Source of the DNA: Pseudomonadota bacterium | GTDB taxonomy: Bacteria; Pseudomonadota; Alphaproteobacteria; Rhizobiales; Rhizobiaceae | Reading direction: 5' to 3' | NCBI GenBank assembly: GCA_020161665.1 | Contig: JAIUPA010000033.1 | Coordinates: 57,053 to 121,052, forward strand | DNA length: 64,000 bases | Notes under the pieces: generated by a model | What the model was told of the DNA's origin: nothing | Databases searched by the model: none | Seen by the model: the letters and a program-made list of their open reading frames with translations, nothing else | Program-made: the position numbers and the translations under genes | Shown here: positions 16,753 through 26,279 of the stretch, piece after piece | Layout of the letters: the number at the start of each line of letters is the position of its first letter | Numbering within the stretch: the stretch's first letter is position 1

Positions 16753-18216
16753 ATGACCGGCAGCATAAGTTTCATCCTCAATGGCGAGGAGATGGAAGTG
16801 CGCGATTTCGGCCCGACCGAAACGCTGCTCGACTGGCTTCGTCTGTCCCGGCGTCTGACCGGCTCCAAGGAAGGCTGCGCCGAAGGCGACTGCGGCGCCT
16901 GCACGGTACTGGTTGGCCGTCTGGTGGAGGATCGCCTCGTCTATGAGGGCGTCAATGCCTGCATCCGTTTCCTCGGCTCGCTGAACGCCACCCATATCGT
17001 CACGGTTGAGTATCTGGCCGCCGCCCGTGGCGCGCTGCATCCGGTGCAATCCGCCATGGTTGACTGTCACGGGTCGCAATGCGGCTTCTGCACGCCGGGC
17101 TTCATCATGTCGCTGACCGCCCTGTGGCTGACCAATCCCAAGCCGACGCGCGACGACATCGAACGCGCACTTCAGGGCAATCTCTGCCGCTGCACCGGCT
17201 ATGAAGCAATCATCAAGGCCGCCGAAAAGGCGAGCGAAACGCGCGCCGACGCCAGCGATCCGCTCTATGGCGGCGCAGAAAAGATCGCGTCCCGCCTGCG
17301 TGACCTCGCCCTGACCGAAACCGCCACCATTGAGAAGGATGGCGAACGCTCCATCCTGCCAGCAAGCATTGCCGATCTCGCCACCATTTTGGCCTGTGAA
17401 CCGAAAGCCACCATCGTCGCGGGGTCCACCGATACCGGGCTTTGGGTCACGAAGCAGATGCGCAAGCTCGATCCGGTCGTCTTCATCGGTCATCTGAGTG
17501 AATTGCAGTCGCTCGCGGTCACACCTCAGGGCATCCACATCGGCGCGGGCGTCACCTACACACAGGCTTTCGATACGCTGTCGCGGGAAATCCCCGCCTT
17601 CGGTCGGCTGATCGCCCGCATCGGCGGCCAGCAGGTGCGCAATATGGGAACGATCGGCGGCAACATCGCCAATGGCTCACCGATTGGCGATACGCCACCG
17701 GCCCTCATTGCGCTTGGCGCTGAACTGACGCTCTCTGGTGTCAACGGCCCGCGCCGCCTGCCGCTCGAAAGCTACTTCATCGAATACGGCAAGCAGGACC
17801 GCAAACCCGGCGAGTTTGTCGAAAGCGTCTTCGTGCCGCGCCCTAAAGCCGGTGCGCATTACGCTGTCTACAAGATCTCCAAGCGCCGCGACGAAGACAT
17901 TTCCGCCGCCTGCGGTGGCTTCTATCTCGAACTTGAAAACAACACGGTGAAAACGATCCGCATCGCCTTTGGCGGCATGGCGGGCACCCCGAAGCGGGCG
18001 AGCGCGGTTGAAGCCGCCCTCACCGGCAAGCCATGGACGGAGGAAACGGTGAAGGCCGCGCAAGCCGCCTTTGACACCGACTACCAGCCACTCACCGACT
18101 GGCGCGCCACCGCCGATTATCGCCGTCTGGCGGTCAAGAACCTTCTGATGCGTTTTTATCTGGAAACAACCGGCAACCCGCAGGAACTGAAGCGTTACCC
18201 GGAGGCCGCCGAATGA
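16753..18216 (+). CDS. xdhA: xanthine dehydrogenase small subunit (2Fe-2S and FAD)
   Basis: Electron-transfer subunit (487 residues) of the molybdenum enzyme that oxidises hypoxanthine and xanthine to urate. The ferredoxin-like domain has CAEGDCGACTVL, the second 2Fe-2S domain has CHGSQCGFCTPGF and NLCRCTGYEAI, and the FAD domain has VAGSTDTGLWV and NMGTIGGNIANGSPIGD. AGGGGAC before ATG 16753 is the ribosome binding site; a longer frame from 16675 lacks one. First gene of xdhA-xdhB-xdhC-puuD-guaD. Confidence 0.96.
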   Translation: MTGSISFILNGEEMEVRDFGPTETLLDWLRLSRRLTGSKEGCAEGDCGACTVLVGRLVEDRLVYEGVNACIRFLGSLNATHIVTVEYLAAARGALHPVQSAMVDCHGSQCGFCTPGFIMSLTALWLTNPKPTRDDIERALQGNLCRCTGYEAIIKAAEKASETRADASDPLYGGAEKIASRLRDLALTETATIEKDGERSILPASIADLATILACEPKATIVAGSTDTGLWVTKQMRKLDPVVFIGHLSELQSLAVTPQGIHIGAGVTYTQAFDTLSREIPAFGRLIARIGGQQVRNMGTIGGNIANGSPIGDTPPALIALGAELTLSGVNGPRRLPLESYFIEYGKQDRKPGEFVESVFVPRPKAGAHYAVYKISKRRDEDISAACGGFYLELENNTVKTIRIAFGGMAGTPKRASAVEAALTGKPWTEETVKAAQAAFDTDYQPLTDWRATADYRRLAVKNLLMRFYLETTGNPQELKRYPEAAE

Positions 18217-18264
18217 GTGAGATGAGCAACCGCCCGTTTTGTCCCACCTCCCCCTCCGCGTTCC

Positions 18265-18287
18265 CCTTCTCCCCGACGGGGAGAAGG
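18265..18287. repeat. RIME-like hairpin inside the xdh operon
   Basis: CCTTCTCCCC-GAC-GGGGAGAAGG, the core hairpin of the rhizobial intergenic mosaic element, lying in the 109-base xdhA-xdhB gap. Only one of the usual two stems is present. It lacks a T-run and so should not terminate transcription, but it may alter message stability between the subunit genes. Confidence 0.8.
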
Positions 18288-18325
18288 AAGACACTGCCGT
18301 GTCGTCTAAACGGAGGCCGTTGTTA

Positions 18326-20662
18326 ATGGAAAAATCCGTCCTCACGACCGCCGCCAGCATCAAGGGTCCGATGCATGCAAGCCTGCGCCATGACTCGGCC
18401 CACAAGCATGTGACCGGCAGCGCCGAATATATCGACGACATGCCAGAACCCGCCGGTCTGCTACACGGCGCACTGGGCCTTTCCGACCGCGCGCATGCCG
18501 AAATCCTCTCCATCGATCTCACCGACGTTCTGGCAACGCCGGGCGTCGTCTGGGTGATCACCGGCAAGGATGTGCCGGGCGTCAACGATGTGTCCTCCGG
18601 CGGCTGGCATGACGAGCCGCTGCTCGCCGAAACGAAGGTGGAGTTCCACGGCCAGCCGATCTTTGCGGTGATTGCCGAAACCCGCGACACCGCCCGCCGC
18701 GCCGCCAAAAAAGCGAAGATCGCGTATCGCGACCTGCCCCACTGGTCGGACATTGACGGCGCCCTTGAAAACAACGCCCCCTATGTCATCGAGCCGATGG
18801 TGCTGCATCGCGGCACACCGGAAACGGAAATCGACAAGGCCGAGCGCCGTCTTCAAGGGACTTTCGTTGTCGGCGGACAGGAGCATTTCTATCTGGAAAG
18901 CCACATCGCGCTCGCCATTCCGGGCGAGGATGATGATGTGACGATCTGGTCGTCCACCCAGCACCCGAGCGAAGTGCAGCACATTGTCGGCCATGTCATG
19001 GGCATTCCGTCAAATGCGATCACGGTCAACATCCGCCGCATGGGCGGTGGCTTCGGCGGCAAGGAAACGCAAGGAAACCAGTTTGCGGCACTCGCCACCA
19101 TCGCCGCCAAGAAGCTGAACCGCGCTGTGAAATTTCGCCCCGACCGCGACGAGGATATGGTCGCGACCGGCAAGCGCCATGATTTCCGCGTTGATTACGA
19201 TCTGGGCTTTGACGCGGAAGGCCGCATCCATGCAGTCAACGCCACCTTTGCGGCGCGCTGCGGCTATTCGGCGGACCTCTCCGGCCCGGTTACGGATCGT
19301 GCCCTGTTCCACGCCGATTCCAGCTATTTCTATCCGCATGTGCATCTGGCCTCGAAGCCGTTGAAAACGCATACAGTTTCCAACACGGCTTTCCGTGGTT
19401 TCGGCGGCCCGCAGGGGCTGGTGGCGGGTGAACGTTTCATCGAGGAAATCGCCTATGCGGTCGGCAAGGACCCGCTCGAAATCCGCAAGCTGAATTTCTA
19501 CGGCCAGCCGGGTTCCGGCCGCACCGTGACGCCCTACCATCAGGAGGTCGAAGACAACATCATTGCCCGCATCGTCAGCGAACTCGAGGAGAGCGCCGAT
19601 TATCAGGAACGCCGGGCCGCCATCATCGCCTTCAATGCGAAAAGCCCGGTCATTCGCAAGGGCATTGCGCTGACCCCGGTGAAATTCGGCATCTCCTTCA
19701 CCATGACCGCCTTCAATCAGGCCGGCGCACTGGTCCACATCTATAATGATGGCTCCATCCACCTGAACCATGGCGGCACGGAAATGGGTCAGGGCCTTTA
19801 CACCAAGGTGGCGCAGGTGGTGGCCGATGCCTTCCAGGTCGATATTGACCGGGTGAAAATCACCGCCACGACCACCGGCAAGGTGCCGAACACCTCGGCA
19901 ACCGCCGCCTCCTCCGGCTCCGACCTGAACGGCATGGCCGCATGGGATGCCTGCCGCCAGATCCGCGAGCGGCTGGTGAAATTCGCAGCCGACGCATGGA
20001 AAGTGGCCGAAAGCGACGTGATCTTCCTGCCGAACCGCGTCAAGATCGGCGGCGAGGAAATCGCCTTCAACGACTTCATCAAGAAGGCCTATTTCGCCCG
20101 CATCCAGCTGTCGGCGGCGGGCTTTTACAAGACCCCGAAAATCCACTGGGACCGCAAGGCGGGCCGTGGCCGCCCCTTCTATTATTTTGCCTATGGCGCG
20201 GCCTGCTCTGAGGTTTCAATCGACACGCTGACGGGCGAATATCAGGTGGAACGCACCGACATTCTGCATGATGTGGGCCGTTCGCTGAACCCGGACATCG
20301 ACAAGGGCCAGATTGAAGGTGCCTTCGTGCAGGGCATGGGCTGGCTGACGACGGAGGAATTGTGGTGGGACGCCAAGGGCCGCCTGCGCACCCACGCGCC
20401 CTCGACCTACAAGATCCCGCTCGCATCAGATCGCCCGCGCCTCTTCAATGTCGATCTCGCCAAATGGTCGGAAAACGCCGAACCGACGATTGGCCGCTCC
20501 AAGGCCGTCGGCGAGCCCCCCTTCATGCTGGGCATTTCGGTTCTCGAAGCGCTCTCCATGGCCGTCGCCTCGGTGGCGGATTACCGCGTCTGCCCGCGCC
20601 TTGATACGCCCGCCACACCCGAGCGCGTGCTGATGGCCGTCGAGCGCCTGAAGGGGCTTTGA
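18326..20662 (+). CDS. xdhB: xanthine dehydrogenase molybdopterin-binding subunit
   Basis: Catalytic subunit of 778 residues holding the molybdenum cofactor. Recognisable segments are HVTGSAEYIDDMPEP at the N terminus, RRMGGGFGGKETQGN, AFRGFGGPQG, HGGTEMGQGLYTKV and the catalytic-glutamate region KAVGEPPFMLGIS. CGGAGG nine bases before ATG 18326 decides the start. The open frame reaches back to 18239, but that part only translates the RIME hairpin. The stop overlaps the xdhC start. Confidence 0.96.
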   Translation: MEKSVLTTAASIKGPMHASLRHDSAHKHVTGSAEYIDDMPEPAGLLHGALGLSDRAHAEILSIDLTDVLATPGVVWVITGKDVPGVNDVSSGGWHDEPLLAETKVEFHGQPIFAVIAETRDTARRAAKKAKIAYRDLPHWSDIDGALENNAPYVIEPMVLHRGTPETEIDKAERRLQGTFVVGGQEHFYLESHIALAIPGEDDDVTIWSSTQHPSEVQHIVGHVMGIPSNAITVNIRRMGGGFGGKETQGNQFAALATIAAKKLNRAVKFRPDRDEDMVATGKRHDFRVDYDLGFDAEGRIHAVNATFAARCGYSADLSGPVTDRALFHADSSYFYPHVHLASKPLKTHTVSNTAFRGFGGPQGLVAGERFIEEIAYAVGKDPLEIRKLNFYGQPGSGRTVTPYHQEVEDNIIARIVSELEESADYQERRAAIIAFNAKSPVIRKGIALTPVKFGISFTMTAFNQAGALVHIYNDGSIHLNHGGTEMGQGLYTKVAQVVADAFQVDIDRVKITATTTGKVPNTSATAASSGSDLNGMAAWDACRQIRERLVKFAADAWKVAESDVIFLPNRVKIGGEEIAFNDFIKKAYFARIQLSAAGFYKTPKIHWDRKAGRGRPFYYFAYGAACSEVSIDTLTGEYQVERTDILHDVGRSLNPDIDKGQIEGAFVQGMGWLTTEELWWDAKGRLRTHAPSTYKIPLASDRPRLFNVDLAKWSENAEPTIGRSKAVGEPPFMLGISVLEALSMAVASVADYRVCPRLDTPATPERVLMAVERLKGL

Positions 20663-21519
20663 TGGTTCTTCCGTCCCTGAAATCCCCCGCCATTCTCATC
20701 GAGGTTGTCGAAGCCAAGGGCTCGACGCCGCGGGAGGAAGGTGCGTGGATGCTGGTGACGGAAAGCGACCTGCATGGCACCATCGGCGGCGGTGCCTTCG
20801 AATATATGGCAATTGACCACGCCCGCGCCCTGCTCGCCGGTCGTACCACCGATCTTCACCGCGATATTCCGCTTGGACCCGCCATCGGCCAGTGCTGCGG
20901 CGGCTTTGTAAGCCTTGCTTTCACCCCCTTTGATGCGGAGGCAAAAGCGCGGCTCGAGGTGCGGTTGAACGCCGAAAAGGCCGCTCACCCGGCCATTTTC
21001 GTTTTCGGGGCGGGTCATGTCGGCAAGGCGCTCGCCCATGCGCTGGCCCCTCTCCCCTTTGCCGTGACCCTCATCGAAACCCGCGCCGAAGAGCTGGCGG
21101 GCCTTGCGGAAAACGTCGCGGCCCGGTTGACCGCGCTTCCCGAAGCGGAGGTCGCCCACATTCCGCCGGGCGGCGCAGCCGTGATTCTCACGCATGATCA
21201 CGCGCTTGATTTCCTGATTGCCCGCGAGGCACTGGCCCGCAACGATCTCTTCTATTGCGGCATGATCGGCTCGGCCACCAAGCGCGCCACATTCAGCCGC
21301 TGGCTGACGACTGAAACCGGCACTGCCGAAGGCCTCGACCGCCTCGTGCTGCCGATTGGCGGCAGCGCTGTGCGCGACAAGCGCCCGGAAGTGATTGCCG
21401 CCCTTGTCGCCGCCGAACTGATTGCGGCCCATGCCGCGCACACCAGCAAGATTGCCAGCCCGGAAGGCTCCTCCCGCCTGTCCGGTGAAGCACGGATAAA
21501 AGGGGAAATGCATGTTTGA
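20662..21519 (+). CDS. xdhC: xanthine dehydrogenase maturation factor XdhC
   Basis: Binds molybdenum cofactor and inserts its sulfurated form into XdhB. 285 residues: an N-terminal XdhC/CoxI domain (LIEVVEAKGSTPREEGAWMLV, GTIGGGAFEY, QCCGGFVSL) and a C-terminal Rossmann domain (FVFGAGHVGKALAHAL, LTHDHALDFLIAREAL, GMIGSATKRATF). The ATG at 20662 overlaps the xdhB stop (TGATG), and the gene ends inside the puuD start region (8-base overlap), so the operon is tightly coupled. Confidence 0.95.
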   Translation: MVLPSLKSPAILIEVVEAKGSTPREEGAWMLVTESDLHGTIGGGAFEYMAIDHARALLAGRTTDLHRDIPLGPAIGQCCGGFVSLAFTPFDAEAKARLEVRLNAEKAAHPAIFVFGAGHVGKALAHALAPLPFAVTLIETRAEELAGLAENVAARLTALPEAEVAHIPPGGAAVILTHDHALDFLIAREALARNDLFYCGMIGSATKRATFSRWLTTETGTAEGLDRLVLPIGGSAVRDKRPEVIAALVAAELIAAHAAHTSKIASPEGSSRLSGEARIKGEMHV

Positions 21520-22765
21520 TCATCCCATTCTCTGGGAATGGCTGTCCTTTGGCGTTCGCTGGCTCCATGTGGTGACAGCCATCGCGTGGATCGGCTCGTC
21601 CTTTTATTTCATCGCGCTTGATCTCGGGCTGGTGAAGCGTCCCGGCCTGCCGGACGGCGTCTATGGCGAGGAATGGCAGGTGCATGGCGGCGGCTTCTAC
21701 AACATCCAGAAATATCTGGTGGCCCCGGCCTCGATGCCGGAACACCTCACCTGGTTCAAATGGGAAAGCTATGTCACCTGGCTTTCGGGTGCCGCCCTCC
21801 TCGCCGTCGTCTATTATGGCGGGGCCGACCTCTTCCTCATCGATACGGATGTGATGGAACTGGCGAGCTGGCAGGCAATCCTCATCTCCATCGTGTCGCT
21901 CACCATCGGCTGGATCTGCTACCATCTCCTGTGCAAGTCGCCGCTTGGCAAGAACACCTGGGGCCTGATGGCGCTGCTCTATCTGGTGCTGGTCCTTATG
22001 GCTTATGCCTACACGCATGTGTTTTCGGGCCGCGCCACCTTCCTGCATATGGGGGCCTTCACCGCCACCATCATGACGGCCAACGTCTTCTTCGTGATCA
22101 TTCCAAACCAGAAGATCGTGGTGGCCGACCTGAAGGCGGGCCGCACGCCGGACCCGCGTCTGGGGGCCGAAGCCAAGCAGCGCTCGTTGCACAACAACTA
22201 CCTGACGCTGCCCGTCATCTTCTTCATGCTGTCGAACCATTACCCGATGGCGTTTGCCACGGCTTACAACTGGCTGATTGCAGCCCTCGTCTTCCTGCTG
22301 GGCGTCACCATCCGCCACTGGTTCAACACCACGCACGCCCGCAAGGGTGAACCGTGGTGGACCTGGGTCGCCACCGCCATCATCTTCGCACTGATGATTT
22401 GGTTGTCCACGCTCGGCAACGGTGCCCCGGCCACGAGCGAGGAAGGGGCCGACGCTGGCACCGTCCAGCCCGCTTACGCCATGTTCGCCGCCGATCCGCA
22501 CTTCGAAGGTGTGCGTGATCTCGTGCAGTCGCGTTGCGCCATGTGCCATGCAGCCGCCCCGGTGTGGGACGGCATGGCCCATGCGCCGAAATCGGTCAAG
22601 CTGGAAACGGATGCGGAAATCGCCCGCCACGCCCGCGAAATCTATCTGCAGGCCGGCATCAGCAAGGCCATGCCGCCCGGCAATGTCACCTACCTGACGG
22701 CGGAAGATCGCGCCCTTTTGACGGCTTGGTATGAAAGCGCCCTCTCCGGAAAGGCGACCCAATGA
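21512..22765 (+). CDS. puuD: urate hydroxylase PuuD, membrane-bound with cytochrome c domain
   Basis: Oxidises urate to 5-hydroxyisourate and passes electrons to a c-type heme rather than to oxygen, so no peroxide forms. 417 residues: about eight membrane helices (from WLSFGVRWLHVVTAIAWIGS) followed by a periplasmic cytochrome c domain with CAMCH at 342-346 and a likely axial Met at 387 (KAMPPGN). This protein type was characterised in Agrobacterium. No soluble uricase or HpxO is seen, so PuuD is the urate-oxidising step of this cluster. Confidence 0.95.
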   Translation: MFDHPILWEWLSFGVRWLHVVTAIAWIGSSFYFIALDLGLVKRPGLPDGVYGEEWQVHGGGFYNIQKYLVAPASMPEHLTWFKWESYVTWLSGAALLAVVYYGGADLFLIDTDVMELASWQAILISIVSLTIGWICYHLLCKSPLGKNTWGLMALLYLVLVLMAYAYTHVFSGRATFLHMGAFTATIMTANVFFVIIPNQKIVVADLKAGRTPDPRLGAEAKQRSLHNNYLTLPVIFFMLSNHYPMAFATAYNWLIAALVFLLGVTIRHWFNTTHARKGEPWWTWVATAIIFALMIWLSTLGNGAPATSEEGADAGTVQPAYAMFAADPHFEGVRDLVQSRCAMCHAAAPVWDGMAHAPKSVKLETDAEIARHAREIYLQAGISKAMPPGNVTYLTAEDRALLTAWYESALSGKATQ

Positions 22766-24072
22766 CCGCCACTCTCCTGCGCGGCAGGCTTCTGTCCTTC
22801 CATCGTCGTCCCGAAAGTCTCGAGGATCGGGCGAGCTATCTTTATGAGGAAGACGGCGGCCTGCTGATCGAGGATGGGGTGATTGCCGCCATCGGCGACT
22901 ATCAGACCGTCAAGGCGGATGCCCCCGACGGCGCGCAGGAAATCGATCACCGCCCGCATCTCATTCTGCCGGGCTTCATCGATACCCACATCCATTTCCC
23001 GCAGATGCAGGTCATCGGCTCCTACGCCGCCAATCTGCTCGAATGGCTGAACACCTACACCTTCCCGGAAGAGTGCAAATTCGTTGAAAAGGCCCATGCC
23101 GAGCGCATCGCCACCCATCTCTTTGATGAACTGATCCGTCACGGCACCACGACCGCCGCCGCCTATTGCTCGGTGCATAAAGTCTCCGCCGACGCCTTCT
23201 TTGCCGAAAGCCTGAAGCGCGGAACGCTGATGATCGGCGGCAAGGTCATGATGGACCGCAACGCCCCGCAGGGCCTGCTTGATACGCCGGAAATGGGCTA
23301 TGACGAAACCCGCGCCGTGATTGCGCAATGGCATGGCAAGGGCCGCAACCACGTGGCCATCACGCCGCGCTTTGCCATCACCTCCACCCCAGCCCAGATG
23401 GAAGCCGCCGCCACGCTGGCACGCGAGTTCCCGGACCTGCATATCCAGACCCATCTTTCGGAAAATCTGGACGAAATCCGCTACACCTGCTCGCTCTACC
23501 CGGAAGCGGCCGATTACACCGACATTTATGCCCGCTACGGATTGCTGCGCGAAAAGGCGCTGTTCGGCCATTGCATCCATTTGTCGGAGCGCGAGGCGGA
23601 CGCCATGAGTGAGGCAGGCGCGGTGGCTGTCCATTGCCCCACCTCGAACCTCTTTCTCGGTTCCGGCCTGATGCCGCTGAAAAAGCTGATGGCCCGCGAC
23701 AAGCCGGTGACGGTTTCGGTCGCCACCGATATCGGCGGCGGGTCTAGCTATTCCATGCTGCGCACCATGGATGAGGCCTACAAGATCCAGCAATTGCTGG
23801 GCGAACGGCTGAACCCGCTGGAAAGCTATTGGCTGATGACGCGCGGCAATGCCGAAGCGGTGAAGCTGGCCGATCAGATCGGCTCGCTTGATCCCGGAAC
23901 GGATGCCGATCTGGTGGTGCTGAACGCCCGCGCCACACCCGCCATGGCGCTGAAAATGGAAGTGGTTTCGTCGCTCGCCGAAGAACTCTTCCTCATACAG
24001 ACGCTTGGTGACGACCGGGTGATTGCCGAAACCTATGTGGCGGGCAAGCCCATGAAGAGCGCGCTGGTCTGA
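22762..24072 (+). CDS. guaD: guanine deaminase
   Basis: Zinc amidohydrolase of 436 residues converting guanine to xanthine, the XdhAB substrate. Metal motifs: HIHFPQ in GFIDTHIHFPQMQVIG, IQTHLSENLDEI, HCIHLSEREAD and the late Asp in SVATDIGGGSSYSM. It starts within the last codons of puuD (ATGA overlap) and closes the operon. The 3' side is followed by a RIME-like repeat rather than a clear terminator. Confidence 0.95.
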   Translation: MTATLLRGRLLSFHRRPESLEDRASYLYEEDGGLLIEDGVIAAIGDYQTVKADAPDGAQEIDHRPHLILPGFIDTHIHFPQMQVIGSYAANLLEWLNTYTFPEECKFVEKAHAERIATHLFDELIRHGTTTAAAYCSVHKVSADAFFAESLKRGTLMIGGKVMMDRNAPQGLLDTPEMGYDETRAVIAQWHGKGRNHVAITPRFAITSTPAQMEAAATLAREFPDLHIQTHLSENLDEIRYTCSLYPEAADYTDIYARYGLLREKALFGHCIHLSEREADAMSEAGAVAVHCPTSNLFLGSGLMPLKKLMARDKPVTVSVATDIGGGSSYSMLRTMDEAYKIQQLLGERLNPLESYWLMTRGNAEAVKLADQIGSLDPGTDADLVVLNARATPAMALKMEVVSSLAEELFLIQTLGDDRVIAETYVAGKPMKSALV

Positions 24073-24117
24073 AAAACCGTGCAAACGAGAATGCGGGGAA
24101 CACCCTTGCCGCTTCTT

Positions 24118-24229
24118 CCTTCTCCCCCACGGGGAGAAGGTGGCCCGAAGGGTCGGTTGAGGGGGCTTGTGCATAGGATTCGCTCCCCCTCAACCCGCTG
24201 CCGCGACCTTCTCCCCAATGGGGAGAAGG
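24118..24229. repeat. RIME-like repeat, full two-stem copy (guaD/LysR gap)
   Basis: Two CCTTCTCCCC / GGGGAGAAGG hairpins at 24118-24140 and 24207-24229. They are joined by inverted CGGTTGAGGGGG (24154-24165) and CCCCCTCAACCCG (24185-24197). This is the layout of the rhizobial RIME1 family. It fills most of the 212-base gap between convergent guaD and the LysR gene. Confidence 0.85.
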
Positions 24230-24284
24230 GACAAAAAAGCACAGCTTTCCATCGAGGCTGGGGCCGTGAAGCGCCACCGGAATA

Positions 24285-25145
24285 TCACCCCCACAATTGT
24301 GCGACAAGCGAAGGCTTCAAGGCATCGATCACGGCCCGCACCACCGGCACGCGCACCAGTTCGGAGTGAACGGCAAGCCACACATCGCGCACCAGCGGCG
24401 GTTCATCCCCTTGAGGGCTTTCCACATCGTTAAGACCGCGCGCCATGAAGTCCGGCAGATAGGCAAGGCCCGCCCCGGCCCGCGCGGCGGCCAGCTGAAA
24501 CTCCAGCGTCGAAGCCTTGAGACCGATGCGCCGGTTTCCGGCAATCTCGCGAAGCCGCACCATTTGCGGCGCGCTATCCATGGCCTCGTCATAGCCGATG
24601 AAGCGCCATTCCGGCGGGCTGACGGTCGCAAGATAGTCTGGCGTGGCGAAGAGCCGGAACCGCACCTGCCCCAGCGCGAACAGCACCACATCGCCCGCCT
24701 CTGGCTTGGTCATGCGGATGGCAATGTCCGCCTCGCGCCGGTCGAGCGAGGCATAGCGGGTTTCGCCGACCAGCGTAATGTCAATATCGGGATGCTCAGC
24801 CCGAAGGGCCGCAATCGGTGCGCCGAGCATGGTCGCGGCAACGGTCGGCGGTGCGGAAATACGAACCTCACCAGAAAGACGCTCGCTGGATGCCGCCCGG
24901 ATGAGGGGCAGCGCCGCGGCACTCTCCTCCATGCGTTCGGCAAGCCGCGCCACGCGCTCACCATCCGCCGTCAATTGCAGCCGCCGTCCGCGCCGGTCGA
25001 TGAGTTTCAGCCCCGCCTCCACTTCGAGCGCCGCAACGCGCCGGGCAATCGTGGCATGTTCGACGCCCAGCAGACGCGCCGCCGCCGAAAGCGTGCCGCC
25101 GCGCGCCAGCGCCGCAAAACAGCGCAGATTTTCCCAATCCGTCAT
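24285..25145 (-). CDS. LysR-family transcriptional regulator
   Basis: 286 residues with an N-terminal winged HTH (NLRCFAALARGGTLSAAARLLGVEHATIARRVAALEVEAG, residues 5-44) and a C-terminal periplasmic-binding-like effector domain (EVRISAPPTVAATMLG onward). It is divergent from a quinone oxidoreductase gene 97 bases away, the usual arrangement for a LysR regulator and its target. The inducer is unknown; a quinone or electrophile is plausible from context only. Confidence 0.9.
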   Translation of the reverse strand: MTDWENLRCFAALARGGTLSAAARLLGVEHATIARRVAALEVEAGLKLIDRRGRRLQLTADGERVARLAERMEESAAALPLIRAASSERLSGEVRISAPPTVAATMLGAPIAALRAEHPDIDITLVGETRYASLDRREADIAIRMTKPEAGDVVLFALGQVRFRLFATPDYLATVSPPEWRFIGYDEAMDSAPQMVRLREIAGNRRIGLKASTLEFQLAAARAGAGLAYLPDFMARGLNDVESPQGDEPPLVRDVWLAVHSELVRVPVVRAVIDALKPSLVAQLWG

Positions 25146-25148
25146 TGT

Positions 25149-25192
25149 GAATTTTCTCCCATCATATGCGCAAGTCTAGGGAATTTTCACCC
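25149..25192. promoter_or_regulatory. direct repeats in the LysR/quinone reductase divergent promoter
   Basis: GAATTTTCTCCC (25149-25160) and GAATTTTCACCC (25181-25192) match at 11 of 12 bases and are 32 bp apart, about three helical turns. They could be paired recognition and activation half-sites for the LysR regulator. Confidence 0.4.
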
Positions 25193-25241
25193 AATTGCCC
25201 AGAGGCTAAAGTGAGGCACAGTCCAACAACGGGAGCCACCC

Positions 25242-26207
25242 ATGAACACCGTCGTCACCATCACCGAACCGGGCAATAATGATGTTCTGCGCGTCGAAAG
25301 CCGCGCCGTCGAGAAGCCCGCCGCCGGGCAGTTGCTGATCCGTCAGGAGGCCATCGGCGTCAACTTCATCGATATTTATCACCGCAAGGGCATCTATCCC
25401 CTGCCGGCCTATCCGGCCATTCCGGGCGTCGAAGGCGCGGGCGTCGTCGAAGACGTGGGCGACGGCGTTGAAGGCTGGTCGGCAGGAGACCGCGTGGTCT
25501 ACACCGGCGTGGTCGGATCCTATGCCGAACGGCGGCTCATTCCGGCGGCCCGCGCGCTACATCTGCCGGACGCCATTTCGGCCAAAGCCGCCGCTGCCTC
25601 GTTGCTCAAGGCCATGACGGTTCACATGCTGACGACGCAGACCTGGCCGGTCGGCCCCGGCATGACGGTTCTGGTGCCCGCCGCCGCCGGTGGCCTTGGC
25701 AGCCTGATCGTACGCCAGGCCAAGCGCCTCGGCGCGACCGTGATCGCCACCGTCGGCTCACCGGAGAAGGAAGCCGCAACCCGTGCCGATGGCGCAGACC
25801 ATGTCATCATCGGGCGCGATGCCGATATTGCCGCTGAGGTGAAGCGCCTCACCGACGGGCGCGGCGTCGATGTCGCCTATGATGGCGTCGGCGGCACGAT
25901 GCTGGCACGCGCCATTGCCAGCGTCCGCCCCTTCGGGGCCGTTGCCTCCATCGGTCAGGCTGGTGGTTCGCCGCCCGCCGTGTCGGTCGATGCGCTGCGT
26001 CCGGGCAAGTGCCTTTCCGCCCCGTCGATCGTCGCCTATGTGGCCGAACCCGCCCGCTATGCCGAGGCCGCCAGGGCTGCCTTTGCCATGATCGAGGCTG
26101 GAATTTCCGCCCACATTGCCGTGGAGCGACCGCTGGTTGAGGCGGCCTCCGTTCTAGGAGAACTGGAATCAGGCCGCCTGACGGGCAGTGCGCTTCTTAT
26201 CCCTTGA
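25242..26207 (+). CDS. NADPH:quinone oxidoreductase, zeta-crystallin type
   Basis: A 321-residue zinc-free medium-chain dehydrogenase/reductase. It has the quinone reductase signature GVNFIDIYHRKGIYPLP, the substrate-domain PGVEGAGVVEDVGDGV and a Rossmann nucleotide site (VLVPAAAGGLGSLIVRQAKRLGA). It would reduce quinones one electron at a time with NADPH. GGGAG precedes the ATG. Probably under the divergent LysR regulator. Confidence 0.92.
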   Translation: MNTVVTITEPGNNDVLRVESRAVEKPAAGQLLIRQEAIGVNFIDIYHRKGIYPLPAYPAIPGVEGAGVVEDVGDGVEGWSAGDRVVYTGVVGSYAERRLIPAARALHLPDAISAKAAAASLLKAMTVHMLTTQTWPVGPGMTVLVPAAAGGLGSLIVRQAKRLGATVIATVGSPEKEAATRADGADHVIIGRDADIAAEVKRLTDGRGVDVAYDGVGGTMLARAIASVRPFGAVASIGQAGGSPPAVSVDALRPGKCLSAPSIVAYVAEPARYAEAARAAFAMIEAGISAHIAVERPLVEAASVLGELESGRLTGSALLIP

Positions 26208-26279
26208 AAAGCAAGGCGTTAGAAAGCTGAAAACATCTTGCAGATGAGAATGTTCTGCGGCAGAGAAGAAATCAGCCTC

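Noticed and set aside
18239..18325. N-terminal extension of xdhB through the repeat
   Set aside because: The codons translate a RIME hairpin, and a good ribosome binding site precedes ATG 18326, where family similarity starts.
24118..24229. Possible CRISPR array or regulatory RNA made of repeated hairpins
   Set aside because: There are two inverted stems, not a series of direct repeats with unique spacers, and the same unit recurs dispersed in the window, which marks a RIME-type element.
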